Shown in pieces: positions 1 to 6,417 of a stretch of DNA of 16,972 nucleotides. Source of the stretch: JAAYEV01 sp964508195 (GTDB lineage: Bacteria > Bacillota > Clostridia > Ch29); the NCBI GenBank assembly GCA_964508195.1, contig CAZDSH010000033.1, positions 1-16,972 on the forward strand, read 5' to 3'. Position numbers and translations under genes: made by a program. The notes beneath the pieces were generated by a model. That model ran no database searches. It worked only from the letters and a program-made list of their open reading frames with translations, and was not told the origin of the DNA. How positions within the stretch are numbered: position 1 is the first letter of the stretch; every line of letters starts with the position of its first letter.

Positions 1-57
1 TTCTATCATATTTAGTGAAATTATGGAATCGTTTTCCGAGTTTTCACACAGTCTGCC

Positions 58-94
58 GTCCCCGTGCCACAGATGTGACACTACCCCCGTCCCC
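58..94. repeat. GTCCCC-flanked short palindrome
   Basis: GTCCCC occurs at 58-63 and again at 89-94. Between them GTGCCACA (64-71) and TGTGACAC (74-81) form an imperfect hairpin (7 of 8 pairs). The words GTCCCC and GTGNCA recur in the palindromic elements at 16474-16650, so this looks like a degraded member of the same small repeat class. No coding potential was seen here. Confidence 0.45.
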
Positions 95-140
95 ATGACA
101 TATAAGTGCCATAAAACTGATAGCGCCTTTGACATGTATT

Positions 141-173
141 ACAAAAACCAACTCATTCGGAAACGGTTTTTGT
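141..173. repeat. 9-bp inverted repeat
   Basis: ACAAAAACC (141-149) and GGTTTTTGT (165-173) are exact reverse complements with a 15-nt loop. It lies in the non-coding stretch before the first gene. It may be a terminator for a gene lying left of the window or part of a repeat; the sequence does not decide. Confidence 0.4.
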
Positions 174-192
174 GTGAGATTCATTTAGGGTC

Positions 193-221
193 TTGACGGA
201 GTTGAGCTTTACTTTTATGTT
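193..221 (+). promoter_or_regulatory. Possible sigma-A promoter for the SLH gene
   Basis: TTGACG (193-198) is followed after 17 nt by TATGTT (216-221). The -35 box matches the consensus at 5 of 6 positions and the -10 box at 4 of 6. It would give a leader of about 200 nt before the SLH gene. It is the best candidate I see in 1-427 but is not strong. Confidence 0.35.
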
Positions 222-246
222 TATCATAACAGGGAGGTTCACCTTC

Positions 247-279
247 TTTAAATAAATAAAAAAACGCCAGTCCTAGCGT
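247..279 (-). terminator. Leftward terminator-like hairpin
   Basis: Read on the minus strand, ACGCTA and TGGCGT form a 6-bp stem (one G-T pair) around GGAC, followed directly by a run of seven T and further T-rich sequence (263 down to 247). This is the shape of an intrinsic terminator for leftward transcription. No minus-strand gene is visible between here and the trx-like gene at 1622, so what it would terminate is unclear. Confidence 0.45.
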
Positions 280-358
280 GTATTGCTTATTAGATATACG
301 ACATAAATTACCGGATTAATGCTAAAATCTGCTGACGATATTAGCTGGTCTCAACAAT

Positions 359-418
359 AAGGGAACAAATCCCCTTGGATTTCGACTAAAAGTATAGAAG
401 ATGATAGGAAAAGGGGAT
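359..418 (+). promoter_or_regulatory. Leader of SLH gene with possible RBS-masking structure
   Basis: ATCCCCTT at 369-376 is an exact 8-nt reverse complement of AAGGGGAT at 411-418, which contains the likely Shine-Dalgarno sequence of the SLH gene. The same CCCCTT block can instead sit in the loop or arm of two upstream hairpins: AAATCC (367-372) with GGATTT (377-382), and AAGGG (359-363) with CCCTT (372-376). The pairings are mutually exclusive, so a translational switch is possible. This is inference from base pairing only. Confidence 0.3.
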
Positions 419-427
419 GATGTGTTT

Positions 428-1420
428 ATGCAAAGTGATAAATTGAAGAAAACGCTGTTTGTAGGGTTTGCGTTGGCGATTTTGATGGTTCCAACATTAG
501 CTTTAGCCGAAGGTATAGGGCCTACATCCGCGGGAACAAGGGACATTATCCCGATAAGTTATGGGCCGGCGAAGCATTGGGCCGAGGTCTACGTAAAACA
601 ATTAATAGAACAGTTTGATGTACAATCGTATTTTGTGGACAAAGAACTTGATGATACTATCGATGCCGAGGGTTTTCAAGGGTTAGTTAAACTGATATTG
701 GATAAGGAGTACGGTGGTACACCAGATACGATTACGCGGGAGGCCGTTGTCTATGAATTGACGAATATATGGGCACAAAAAACCGGACAAAGGCTAGGGG
801 AGATCCCTATTATAAAGATGCTCGTGTATTCCGATACCGATAAAATGGATGCAAAATATATGCAAGGCTTAACCCTAGCCTATATGAAAGGGATAGCGAA
901 GGGTAGAGGAAAAGGGATTTTCGATCCTAAGGCTGACGTCACATACGGCGAATTTGCGGCTTTGATATGCAATACGCTCGAAGCGATAAAAAACGAGATT
1001 GGGGCGGAGGATGAATTCGAGATAAAGAATAAATTCGAAACCCGCGGAAGCTACGATATAAAAGATGATAAGATAGTGTTCAATTTTGAGCTGGTGAATT
1101 TATATGACGATATCAAAGAGGTTATGTTCAGTTCGGGACAGCAGTTCGAATTGACGATAACTGACGATAAAGGCCGAGGGGTCTATAGATTTTCAGAGGG
1201 AAAGTTTTTCACGATGGCCCTTATATTTAAAAGCATTGGCCCAGGAGAGGCTATGAGATGGCAGGATGAGTGGGACATGACGGATAAAAGCGGTAAGAAA
1301 TTAACCTCCGGAAAGTACGAGGCGCTCATACAAATATTGGCTAAGCCGCAGGGAAAAGGAGAACCTATTAAGCCAGAGGAATTAACGACTACGATAGAAT
1401 TTAACTTGAACAAGCAATGA
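428..1420 (+). CDS. Exported SLH-domain protein with BsuPI-like C-terminal domain
   Basis: This is a secreted protein probably held at the cell wall. Translated from ATG 428 it begins with a classic signal peptide: KLKK, a hydrophobic stretch, then a likely cleavage after ALA (about residue 27). Residues about 45-190 carry S-layer-homology repeats. The second is clear, with a YSDTDKMD start, GIAKGRGKGIFDP and a VTYGEFAALICNTL end. SLH domains bind pyruvylated secondary wall polymers. Residues about 205-325 resemble the BsuPI proteinase-inhibitor fold (FELTITDDKGRGVYRFS, then a W-x-DEWDM turn and a GKYEAL strand). The start is uncertain: an in-frame GTG at 422 sits 5 nt after AAGGGG (411-416) and ATG 428 sits 11 nt after it, while ATG 401 has no usable spacing. 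The gene stands alone. No catalytic residues are recognised, and the BsuPI assignment does not prove protease inhibition. Confidence 0.8.
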   Translation: MQSDKLKKTLFVGFALAILMVPTLALAEGIGPTSAGTRDIIPISYGPAKHWAEVYVKQLIEQFDVQSYFVDKELDDTIDAEGFQGLVKLILDKEYGGTPDTITREAVVYELTNIWAQKTGQRLGEIPIIKMLVYSDTDKMDAKYMQGLTLAYMKGIAKGRGKGIFDPKADVTYGEFAALICNTLEAIKNEIGAEDEFEIKNKFETRGSYDIKDDKIVFNFELVNLYDDIKEVMFSSGQQFELTITDDKGRGVYRFSEGKFFTMALIFKSIGPGEAMRWQDEWDMTDKSGKKLTSGKYEALIQILAKPQGKGEPIKPEELTTTIEFNLNKQ

Positions 1421-1517
1421 GCACCAAGAATATATGGGGATCGTGTTCCCGTGTCCTCCGCTAGGTTATCGTAGGACGGATTTGCGCGGTTATTGTACAA
1501 AGGGTCGTTTTCTTTAT

Positions 1518-1569
1518 TCGCGGGACGATTTTTCTATAGAGACTGTTGCCCATGCCCATCGTCCCGCGA
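1518..1569. repeat. 12-bp perfect inverted repeat with 28-nt loop
   Basis: TCGCGGGACGAT (1518-1529) and ATCGTCCCGCGA (1558-1569) are exact reverse complements, GC-rich in an otherwise mixed region, separated by 28 nt. It lies in the 200-bp space between the convergent SLH and thioredoxin-like genes. No T-run follows on the plus strand, so it is not a standard terminator. The rest of 1421-1600 shows nothing else I can support. Confidence 0.6.
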
Positions 1570-1601
1570 TTTCGTTATATGCTTCTCCAAGGGCAATCGA
1601 G

Positions 1602-1623
1602 AAGATACATTTGTATCTTTTTT
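1602..1623 (+). terminator. Intrinsic terminator after the SLH gene
   Basis: AAGATAC (1602-1608) and GTATCTT (1613-1619) form a hairpin with loop ATTT, followed by a T-run ending at 1623. The T-run overlaps the stop codon of the convergent thioredoxin-like gene (TAA read from 1624-1622). It would end rightward transcription from the SLH gene. The leftward direction has no T-run. Confidence 0.65.
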
Positions 1624-1852
1624 ACTGTAGAAGCTTTATTATTTCATCCTCTGAGGCTACCCTGCCTGAGACTTTAACCTGCTCGTCCACAACGAGGGCC
1701 GGCGTCCTCGTCACGCCGTAAGCCGTTATTTCCTTTATACCCGTGACCTTTTCCACGGACGCGTCTATACCAAGGGTTTTAATCGCCTGCCTTACATTTT
1801 TCTCAAGCCTTCTGCAGTTAGCGCAACCGGAACCTAATATTTTAATAATCAT
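1622..1852 (-). CDS. Small thioredoxin-like redox protein (CxxC)
   Basis: This 76-residue protein is a minimal thioredoxin fold of the 'redox-active disulfide protein / thioredoxin family' type. It has beta strand MIIKILGSG, the active site C10-A-N-C13, and the cis-proline at TRTPALVV (T50-P51). It is cytosolic, with no signal peptide. It is the last gene of a three-gene operon, starting 24 nt after the permease stop codon, with GGGAGGGG just upstream of its ATG. Such proteins are commonly encoded beside ArsP/YraQ-type permeases. A likely role is thiol exchange that reduces or delivers a metal(loid) or organoarsenical substrate, or keeps the permease cysteines reduced. The fold is certain enough; the substrate is inference. 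Confidence 0.85.
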   Translation of the reverse strand: MIIKILGSGCANCRRLEKNVRQAIKTLGIDASVEKVTGIKEITAYGVTRTPALVVDEQVKVSGRVASEDEIIKLLQ

Positions 1853-1876
1853 TTTTTCCCCTCCCTTATATTTGGT

Positions 1877-3049
1877 TTATCCCCACACCGTACCAAAAAT
1901 CATACCTGATAAAGTGGCCGTAATTATCACCAGCAGGATATAAACAACAGTCTTTTTGTTGCCAATAATGCTGCGCGTAACCAACATACTGGGCAGCGAT
2001 AGAGCCGGGCCTGAAAGTAAAAGTGCTAGGGCGGGCCCCTTGCCCATGCCCGCACCTAAAAGGCCCTGGAGTATCGGGACTTCAGTCAAGGTTGCAAAGT
2101 ACATAAACGCCCCCGCTACCGAGGCGAACAGGTTAGCTCCCAGGGAGTTGCCCCCCACTAGGGATATAACCCATCGGGATGGTATTATACCTTCATTACC
2201 GGGGCGTCCTAAAAGGAACCCCGCCGCCAGAACGCCGCCGAATAAAAGAGGCAGTGTTTTTAACGCAAAGTCCCAGGTAGAAAGATACCACCCATTGCGC
2301 TCTTCTTTGTTATACCATTTAAATATCGAGAACAGTGCCAGTATAAAGAACATGCCGGAGATAGCCCCCTTGATTTTAAATATTGCCGCCCAAAGGCCAA
2401 CGTTTTCTATGGGCCTAGCCCAGTTTATGAATACCAAAAACCCTACCATAGAAGCAAAAAACACCACATCTTGCCACAGGGTTCGGTTTTTTTCTATCTC
2501 CTTTTCAAACATATCCTTATCCTTTTCGTTCCGGGTTAGCTCCTCTTTAATAAATATAAGGTGCATCAAAAGCCCTATTACCACGCTAAAAAGTACAGCG
2601 CCTACGGCCCTGGCAATCCCAATTTCAGGTCCCAGAACCCGGGCCGTAATTATTATGGCAAGTATATTTATGGCGGGGCCCGAATATAGGAAAGCCGTTG
2701 CAGGCCCAAGCCCTGCACCCCTTAGATAGATACCTGAAAAAAGCGGCAATACGGTGCAAGAGCATACTGCCAATATAGAACCCGATACCGAGGCCACGGA
2801 ATAGGATACCCATTTCTTTGCCATAGGCCCCAGGTATTTCATAATCGAATCCTGGGAAATGAATACGGAAATGCCTCCGGCTATGAAAAATGCCGGTATA
2901 AGGCATAGGAGCACATGCTCCCTAGCGTATTCGTGGAGCATTGAAAAGGCTTCAATAAGAGCTCCTTTGACCCGGGGATCCGATGCGGGCAAAAAATATG
3001 CCGCTAAAAACACGCCTAGGATCAACAAAAATTTACTGCGCTCACTCAT
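1877..3049 (-). CDS. ArsP/YraQ-family permease (DUF318, PF03773 type)
   Basis: This polytopic inner-membrane permease is 390 residues from ATG 3049, chosen because GGAGGT (3057-3062) lies 7 nt upstream; a TTG at 3064 lies inside that RBS region. The family signature CSCTVLPLF is at residues 96-104. Each half carries a related loop: GAGLGPATAFLYSGPAINI in the first and GKGPALALLLSGPALSL in the second, pointing to an internal duplication. A charged cytoplasmic loop (about residues 165-190, KEELTRNEKDKD) separates the halves. Some family members export trivalent organoarsenicals, while others are uncharacterised. The upstream ArsR-type gene with a CxC site and the downstream CxxC protein favour a thiophilic metal(loid) substrate. 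The exact substrate is not readable from sequence. Confidence 0.85.
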   Translation of the reverse strand: MSERSKFLLILGVFLAAYFLPASDPRVKGALIEAFSMLHEYAREHVLLCLIPAFFIAGGISVFISQDSIMKYLGPMAKKWVSYSVASVSGSILAVCSCTVLPLFSGIYLRGAGLGPATAFLYSGPAINILAIIITARVLGPEIGIARAVGAVLFSVVIGLLMHLIFIKEELTRNEKDKDMFEKEIEKNRTLWQDVVFFASMVGFLVFINWARPIENVGLWAAIFKIKGAISGMFFILALFSIFKWYNKEERNGWYLSTWDFALKTLPLLFGGVLAAGFLLGRPGNEGIIPSRWVISLVGGNSLGANLFASVAGAFMYFATLTEVPILQGLLGAGMGKGPALALLLSGPALSLPSMLVTRSIIGNKKTVVYILLVIITATLSGMIFGTVWG

Positions 3050-3076
3050 AGACAATACCTCCAACTAATAATCCCT

Positions 3077-3412
3077 TTATATATTCTTTATGACTTCCTT
3101 TTCCTTACCATGGCGCTTTGTGATTATCTTATCTATACAGTTGAAAAAGACGTTTACGCAGGGCGTCCTAAGATTATAAAACACCATGGACCCGTCCTTT
3201 CTTGTCTCAACTATGCCTGCATTTCTTAAGATGGCCAGATGCCGGGACACATTTGATTGTTTTTCCCCTAAAAACTCTACTATTTCGCAGACGCATTTTT
3301 CGTCATGTTCCAAAAATTCTACTATCGCAAGACGAATAGGATGGGAAAGCGCCTTCAGTATGTCGGCTCTGTATCTGTACAATCCTATATTGTTCTGGTA
3401 AATTTTTATCAC
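3077..3412 (-). CDS. arsR: ArsR/SmtB-family metal(loid)-sensing repressor
   Basis: This 111-residue winged-helix repressor has the family opening LKALSHPIRLAIVEFLE (about residues 19-35), the recognition helix KQSNVSRHLAILRNAGIVETRKDG and the wing VFYNL. C40-V-C42 falls at the position of the CxC inducer site of arsenic-sensing ArsR (ELCVCDL motif), and C85 and C92 could supply a further thiol. Binding of As(III), Sb(III) or an organoarsenical would release the operator. The start is GTG 3412, preceded by AGGG-type sequence. It heads the operon, and the permease starts 27 nt after its stop. It is divergent from nfnA. It could respond to another thiophilic metal. Confidence 0.9.
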   Translation of the reverse strand: MIKIYQNNIGLYRYRADILKALSHPIRLAIVEFLEHDEKCVCEIVEFLGEKQSNVSRHLAILRNAGIVETRKDGSMVFYNLRTPCVNVFFNCIDKIITKRHGKEKEVIKNI

Positions 3413-3438
3413 CCCTATACCCTACATATTATATTACT

Positions 3439-3467
3439 ATATTACTATATGGTAATACAATATGCAA
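3439..3467 (-). promoter_or_regulatory. arsR operon promoter with palindromic operator
   Basis: On the minus strand TTGCAT (3467-3462) and TAATAT (3444-3439) are spaced by 17 nt. The palindrome TATTACTATATGGTAATA (3440-3457), with a single mismatched pair, overlaps the -10 box and spacer. A bound ArsR dimer here would block RNA polymerase, which is the usual autoregulatory arrangement. The operator assignment is inference from position and symmetry. Confidence 0.55.
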
Positions 3468-3528
3468 TATTTAAAATAACTTTTTAAAGTAAAAAGCATT
3501 AAAAAGTTAGGCCTGTCCGGAAAGAATA

Positions 3529-3537
3529 TGCTATAAT
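3529..3537 (+). promoter_or_regulatory. Extended -10 promoter element upstream of nfnA
   Basis: TGCTATAAT (3529-3537) is an extended -10 (TGnTATAAT) with no good -35 box. It would give a leader of about 140 nt before nfnA. A second TATAAT at 3652-3657, also with a weak -35, lies only about 10 nt before the nfnA RBS and would give a very short leader. One or both may be used. Confidence 0.4.
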
Positions 3538-3681
3538 AGCTTTATGTATTTAGTTATCCGTACAAATATTGGTTTCGCAAAGGTTACCCATGTAGCTGTA
3601 CTTATTACAGTCTAAAATACTGTTAAAAACTTTTTTAAACCAATAAAAATGTATAATTTAAAACCAAAGGGGAGGGTAACG

Positions 3682-4527
3682 ATGTTTAAAATCCAAGAAA
3701 GGCAAGACCTGGCACCATCAATAAAACTTTTTATCATAGAAGCACCCCTCATAGCACAAAAAGCCAAGCCCGGTCAGTTCGTAATACTGAGGACAAAACC
3801 CGGGGGCGAGCGTTTCCCGTTAACTATAGCGGATTATGATGCCGAAAAGGGAACAGTAACCGTTGTGTTCCAGGAGGTTGGCAAATCAACCTTAGAGCTT
3901 GGTACATTAAAGGCCGGGGATTATATCGAGGACTTTATAGGTCCCCTGGGGGTAGCCGTTGAGTTTCCCAATCATAAGAGGGTATTAGGAATAGGCGGCG
4001 GTCTAGGGGTTGCGCCCCTTTATCCAAAACTGAAAATGCTCCACGAGCAGGGCGTTGAAGTGATCAGCATAATAGGTGCCAAATCCGATGAACTGTTGAT
4101 CATGGAAAAGGAAATAGAATCCGTCAGTGATAAATTATACGTATGTACCGACGACGGTTCGAAAGGTCATCACGGGTTTGTTACAGTTATATTGGAGGAA
4201 TTATTAAAAAAGGGTGAAAAGTTTGACGAGATCATTATAATAGGTCCGGCGATTTTAATGAAAATCGGTGCGGAGATTACACGTCCCTTCGGGATCCCTA
4301 CTATGGTAAGCCTTAATCCTATCATGGTGGACGGTACCGGGATGTGTGGTAGCTGTCGGGTGACGGTAGGCGGCGAAACAAAGTTTGCCTGTGTAGACGG
4401 GCCCGCCTTTGACGGTCATAAAGTTGATTTTGATGAACTTATGAAACGGCTTAACACTTATAAAGATGATGAGCAAATATCGATGCAAAGATACCGCGAA
4501 GGGGGAGGATGTAAATGCGGTCATTGA
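3682..4527 (+). CDS. nfnA: NfnA-type FAD/NAD-binding, 2Fe-2S oxidoreductase subunit
   Basis: This is the small subunit of an NADH-dependent reduced ferredoxin:NADP+ oxidoreductase (also annotated as sulfide/dihydroorotate dehydrogenase-like). From ATG 3682 it is 281 residues; AAGGGGAGGG sits 5 nt upstream, and an ATG at 3649 lacks an RBS. The FAD-binding segment is RFPLTIAD (44-51), the NAD-binding glycine loop GIGGGLGVAP (103-112), and the 2Fe-2S site C222, C225, C237 in a DGTGMCGSCRV...FACVDGP context. The C-terminus ends in an extra pair, C-K-C-G-H. It overlaps nfnB by 13 nt, so the two are translationally coupled. In anaerobes NfnAB bifurcates electrons between NADH, NADPH and ferredoxin. 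Without nfnB beside it, PyrK- or HydG-like roles would also be possible. Confidence 0.85.
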   Translation: MFKIQERQDLAPSIKLFIIEAPLIAQKAKPGQFVILRTKPGGERFPLTIADYDAEKGTVTVVFQEVGKSTLELGTLKAGDYIEDFIGPLGVAVEFPNHKRVLGIGGGLGVAPLYPKLKMLHEQGVEVISIIGAKSDELLIMEKEIESVSDKLYVCTDDGSKGHHGFVTVILEELLKKGEKFDEIIIIGPAILMKIGAEITRPFGIPTMVSLNPIMVDGTGMCGSCRVTVGGETKFACVDGPAFDGHKVDFDELMKRLNTYKDDEQISMQRYREGGGCKCGH

Positions 4528-5909
4528 ACAAAAGTAAAATAAAAACGCCTATGCCCGCGCAAAAACCGGATGTCAGAAGTAAAAATTTCAACGAAGTAGC
4601 CCTTGGATATAGTGAGGAGGATGCTATAAACGAGGCGCTGAGATGTTTGCAGTGCAAAAAACCTACCTGTGTAGAGGGATGCCCGGTAAATGTGCAGATC
4701 CCACAGTTTATAAAACGTATTACGGAAGGGGATTTTGAAGGGGCCATAAAGGTTATTAAAGAGACAAACAGCCTACCCGCTATATGCGGTAGGGTTTGTC
4801 CCCAGGAATCCCAGTGTGAAGCGAAGTGTATTTTAGCGAGGCGTGGTGACGCGGTAGGCATCGGTCGCCTTGAACGCTTTGCTGCGGATAAAGAACGGGA
4901 AATGGGTATAAAAAACCCTGAACAGCGGAGTAACGCTAATAAAAAGGTTGCCGTCGTCGGTTCCGGTCCCGCAAGTCTTACCTGTGCCGGTGACCTTGCA
5001 AAGGCCGGTTATGATGTGACCATATTCGAAGCATTGCATGAGCCCGGCGGCGTATTGACCTATGGTATACCGGAGTTCAGGCTGCCAAAGTCCATCGTAA
5101 GGGCCGAGGTTGAATTTATAAAAAAACTCGGCGTGAAAATATCTACGGATATGGTTATCGGCAAAGTGTTGTCCGTAGACGACATTTTTGATATGGGTTA
5201 TGAGGCACTGTTCATAGGGACCGGTGCGGGGCTTCCCAGGTTTATGGGGATACCCGGGGAAAATTACCTCGGCGTGTATTCGGCGAACGAATTTTTAACG
5301 AGGATAAATTTAATGAAGGCATACAGCTTCCCCGAAACCGATACACCGGTGAAGGTGGGCAAGAAAGTTGCCGTAGTAGGGGGCGGTAACGTAGCTATGG
5401 ACTCTGCAAGATGCGCTTTAAGGATGGGTGCCGACGAGGTGCATATAGTATACCGTCGTTCGGAAAAGGAGATGCCCGCAAGGCAGGAGGAGTTCGAACA
5501 TGCAAAGGAAGAGGGCATAATATTTGACTTTTTGACAAATCCCCTTGAAATAATTGCCGATGATAAGGGATGGGTAAAATCTATAGAATGTATTAAGATG
5601 GAGCTAGGGGAGCCCGACGCTTCGGGAAGGCGTAGACCGGTTCCCATAGAGGGTTCCGAATTCACAATGGCTGCGGATACAGTAGTGATGGCTATAGGGA
5701 CAGGGCCGAATCCGCTCTTGATAAACAATATAAAGGGCCTAGAGCTAACGAAACGCGGTTATATAGCCGCAAAGGAAGACGGTAAAACATCAAGGGAAGG
5801 CGTATGGGCCGGTGGCGATATCGTTACGGGTTCCGCTACCGTAATCCTAGCTATGGGCGCGGGTAAAAAAGCGGCGGAGGGAATACACGAATATCTACAA
5901 GGTAAATAA
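4515..5909 (+). CDS. nfnB: NfnB / GltD-type NADPH-binding FAD iron-sulfur subunit
   Basis: The large subunit of the NfnAB transhydrogenase complex is 464 residues and homologous to the small subunit of glutamate synthase. The N-terminal domain holds two 4Fe-4S clusters: C44, C47, C52 and C56 (CLQCKKPTCVEGCP), and C91, C95, C101 and C105 (CGRVCPQESQCEAKC). The FAD Rossmann loop GSGPAS is at 149-154, the NADPH loop GGGNVAMD at 289-296, and a C-terminal FAD-contact segment (GVWAGGDIVTGSATVILAMGAGKKAA) is near residues 430-455. GGGGGAGGA inside the end of nfnA is its RBS. It is followed by a strong hairpin terminator, so nfnAB is a two-gene operon. GltA-like glutamate synthase is a less likely alternative because no large GOGAT subunit is nearby and nfnA is adjacent. 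Confidence 0.9.
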   Translation: MRSLNKSKIKTPMPAQKPDVRSKNFNEVALGYSEEDAINEALRCLQCKKPTCVEGCPVNVQIPQFIKRITEGDFEGAIKVIKETNSLPAICGRVCPQESQCEAKCILARRGDAVGIGRLERFAADKEREMGIKNPEQRSNANKKVAVVGSGPASLTCAGDLAKAGYDVTIFEALHEPGGVLTYGIPEFRLPKSIVRAEVEFIKKLGVKISTDMVIGKVLSVDDIFDMGYEALFIGTGAGLPRFMGIPGENYLGVYSANEFLTRINLMKAYSFPETDTPVKVGKKVAVVGGGNVAMDSARCALRMGADEVHIVYRRSEKEMPARQEEFEHAKEEGIIFDFLTNPLEIIADDKGWVKSIECIKMELGEPDASGRRRPVPIEGSEFTMAADTVVMAIGTGPNPLLINNIKGLELTKRGYIAAKEDGKTSREGVWAGGDIVTGSATVILAMGAGKKAAEGIHEYLQGK

Positions 5910-5914
5910 TAAAC

Positions 5915-5944
5915 AATCCCCCCGTTTTTAAAAGCGGGGGGATT
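5915..5944. terminator. Strong bidirectional hairpin between convergent genes
   Basis: AATCCCCCCG (5915-5924) and CGGGGGGATT (5935-5944) form a perfect 10-bp stem with a 10-nt loop. It lies between the nfnB stop and the stop of the convergent small membrane protein gene. Downstream sequence is AT-rich in both directions but lacks a long T-run, so it probably serves both operons. Confidence 0.75.
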
Positions 5945-5957
5945 ATTAAAGGGGATA

Positions 5958-6257
5958 TTATTCGTTAATATAGCTGGCAACTGATTCTTCAAACTCTTCA
6001 GTAGGCCTATAACCCTTTTCCATTAAGCCCTTTATGTAGGTTTTGTTATAAGTAAATGCGAATACTAAACTAATGACGAAGGCACCAATTCCAATGGTGA
6101 AAAACCCTACTATGGCCTGTAAAAGGAACATAATTGCCGCCCATTTTAAATCTCCCCTTATTAAAGGAACTAAAAGGCCAAAAAAGAATACCGTCCAAGA
6201 AAACCCTCTCTTTACTTCCTTTGTCACGCCGGACTCATGTTCTAGCGTTACCTTCAC
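5958..6257 (-). CDS. Small membrane protein of unknown function (DUF2628/HrgC-like)
   Basis: The 99-residue protein starts at GTG 6257, preceded by AGGGGGGAT. The N-terminal 18 residues are polar (EHESGVTKEVKRGF), and two to three hydrophobic stretches follow (about residues 20-33, 38-54 and 56-70). A cytosolic acidic tail (YRPTEEFEESVASYINE) ends the protein. The pattern GFSWTVFFFGLLVPLIRGDLKWA resembles small DUF2628/HrgC-type proteins, whose function is not established. It is monocistronic with a good promoter at 6308-6336. I do not assign a role. Confidence 0.75.
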   Translation of the reverse strand: MKVTLEHESGVTKEVKRGFSWTVFFFGLLVPLIRGDLKWAAIMFLLQAIVGFFTIGIGAFVISLVFAFTYNKTYIKGLMEKGYRPTEEFEESVASYINE

Positions 6258-6307
6258 AGGATCCCCCCCTTGTTTAGTTTATTACATAAGTCTACAACAA
6301 TGCTTAT

Positions 6308-6336
6308 ATTATAACAAACGTTGACATTTTATACAA
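6308..6336 (-). promoter_or_regulatory. Sigma-A promoter of the small membrane protein gene
   Basis: Read leftward, TTGTAT (6336-6331), a 17-nt spacer and a perfect TATAAT (6313-6308) lie about 50 nt upstream of the GTG start. No comparably good promoter was found for the divergent peptidase gene in 6337-6417. Confidence 0.7.
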
Positions 6337-6417
6337 TGAAAGATCGGGGTTAGCCATCGATAGCAACAGGTAGTTATACGAACCTTAAGGGAAATTAAAG
6401 AATAGGAGATAGAAGAA

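Noticed and set aside
1434..1721. Plus-strand ORF of 95 codons after the SLH gene
   Set aside because: No RBS at its start, low-complexity composition, and it runs antisense through the well-supported thioredoxin-like gene and across the terminator at 1602-1623.
1956..2729. Long plus-strand ORF of 257 codons
   Set aside because: It is fully antisense to the permease gene, lacks an RBS, and its Pro/Arg/Ser-rich product matches no family.
3621..3643. Rex (NADH-sensor) operator before nfnA
   Set aside because: TGTTAA and TTAAACC half-site-like words occur, but spacing and sequence do not fit the Rex consensus TTGTTAA-N4-TTAACAA.
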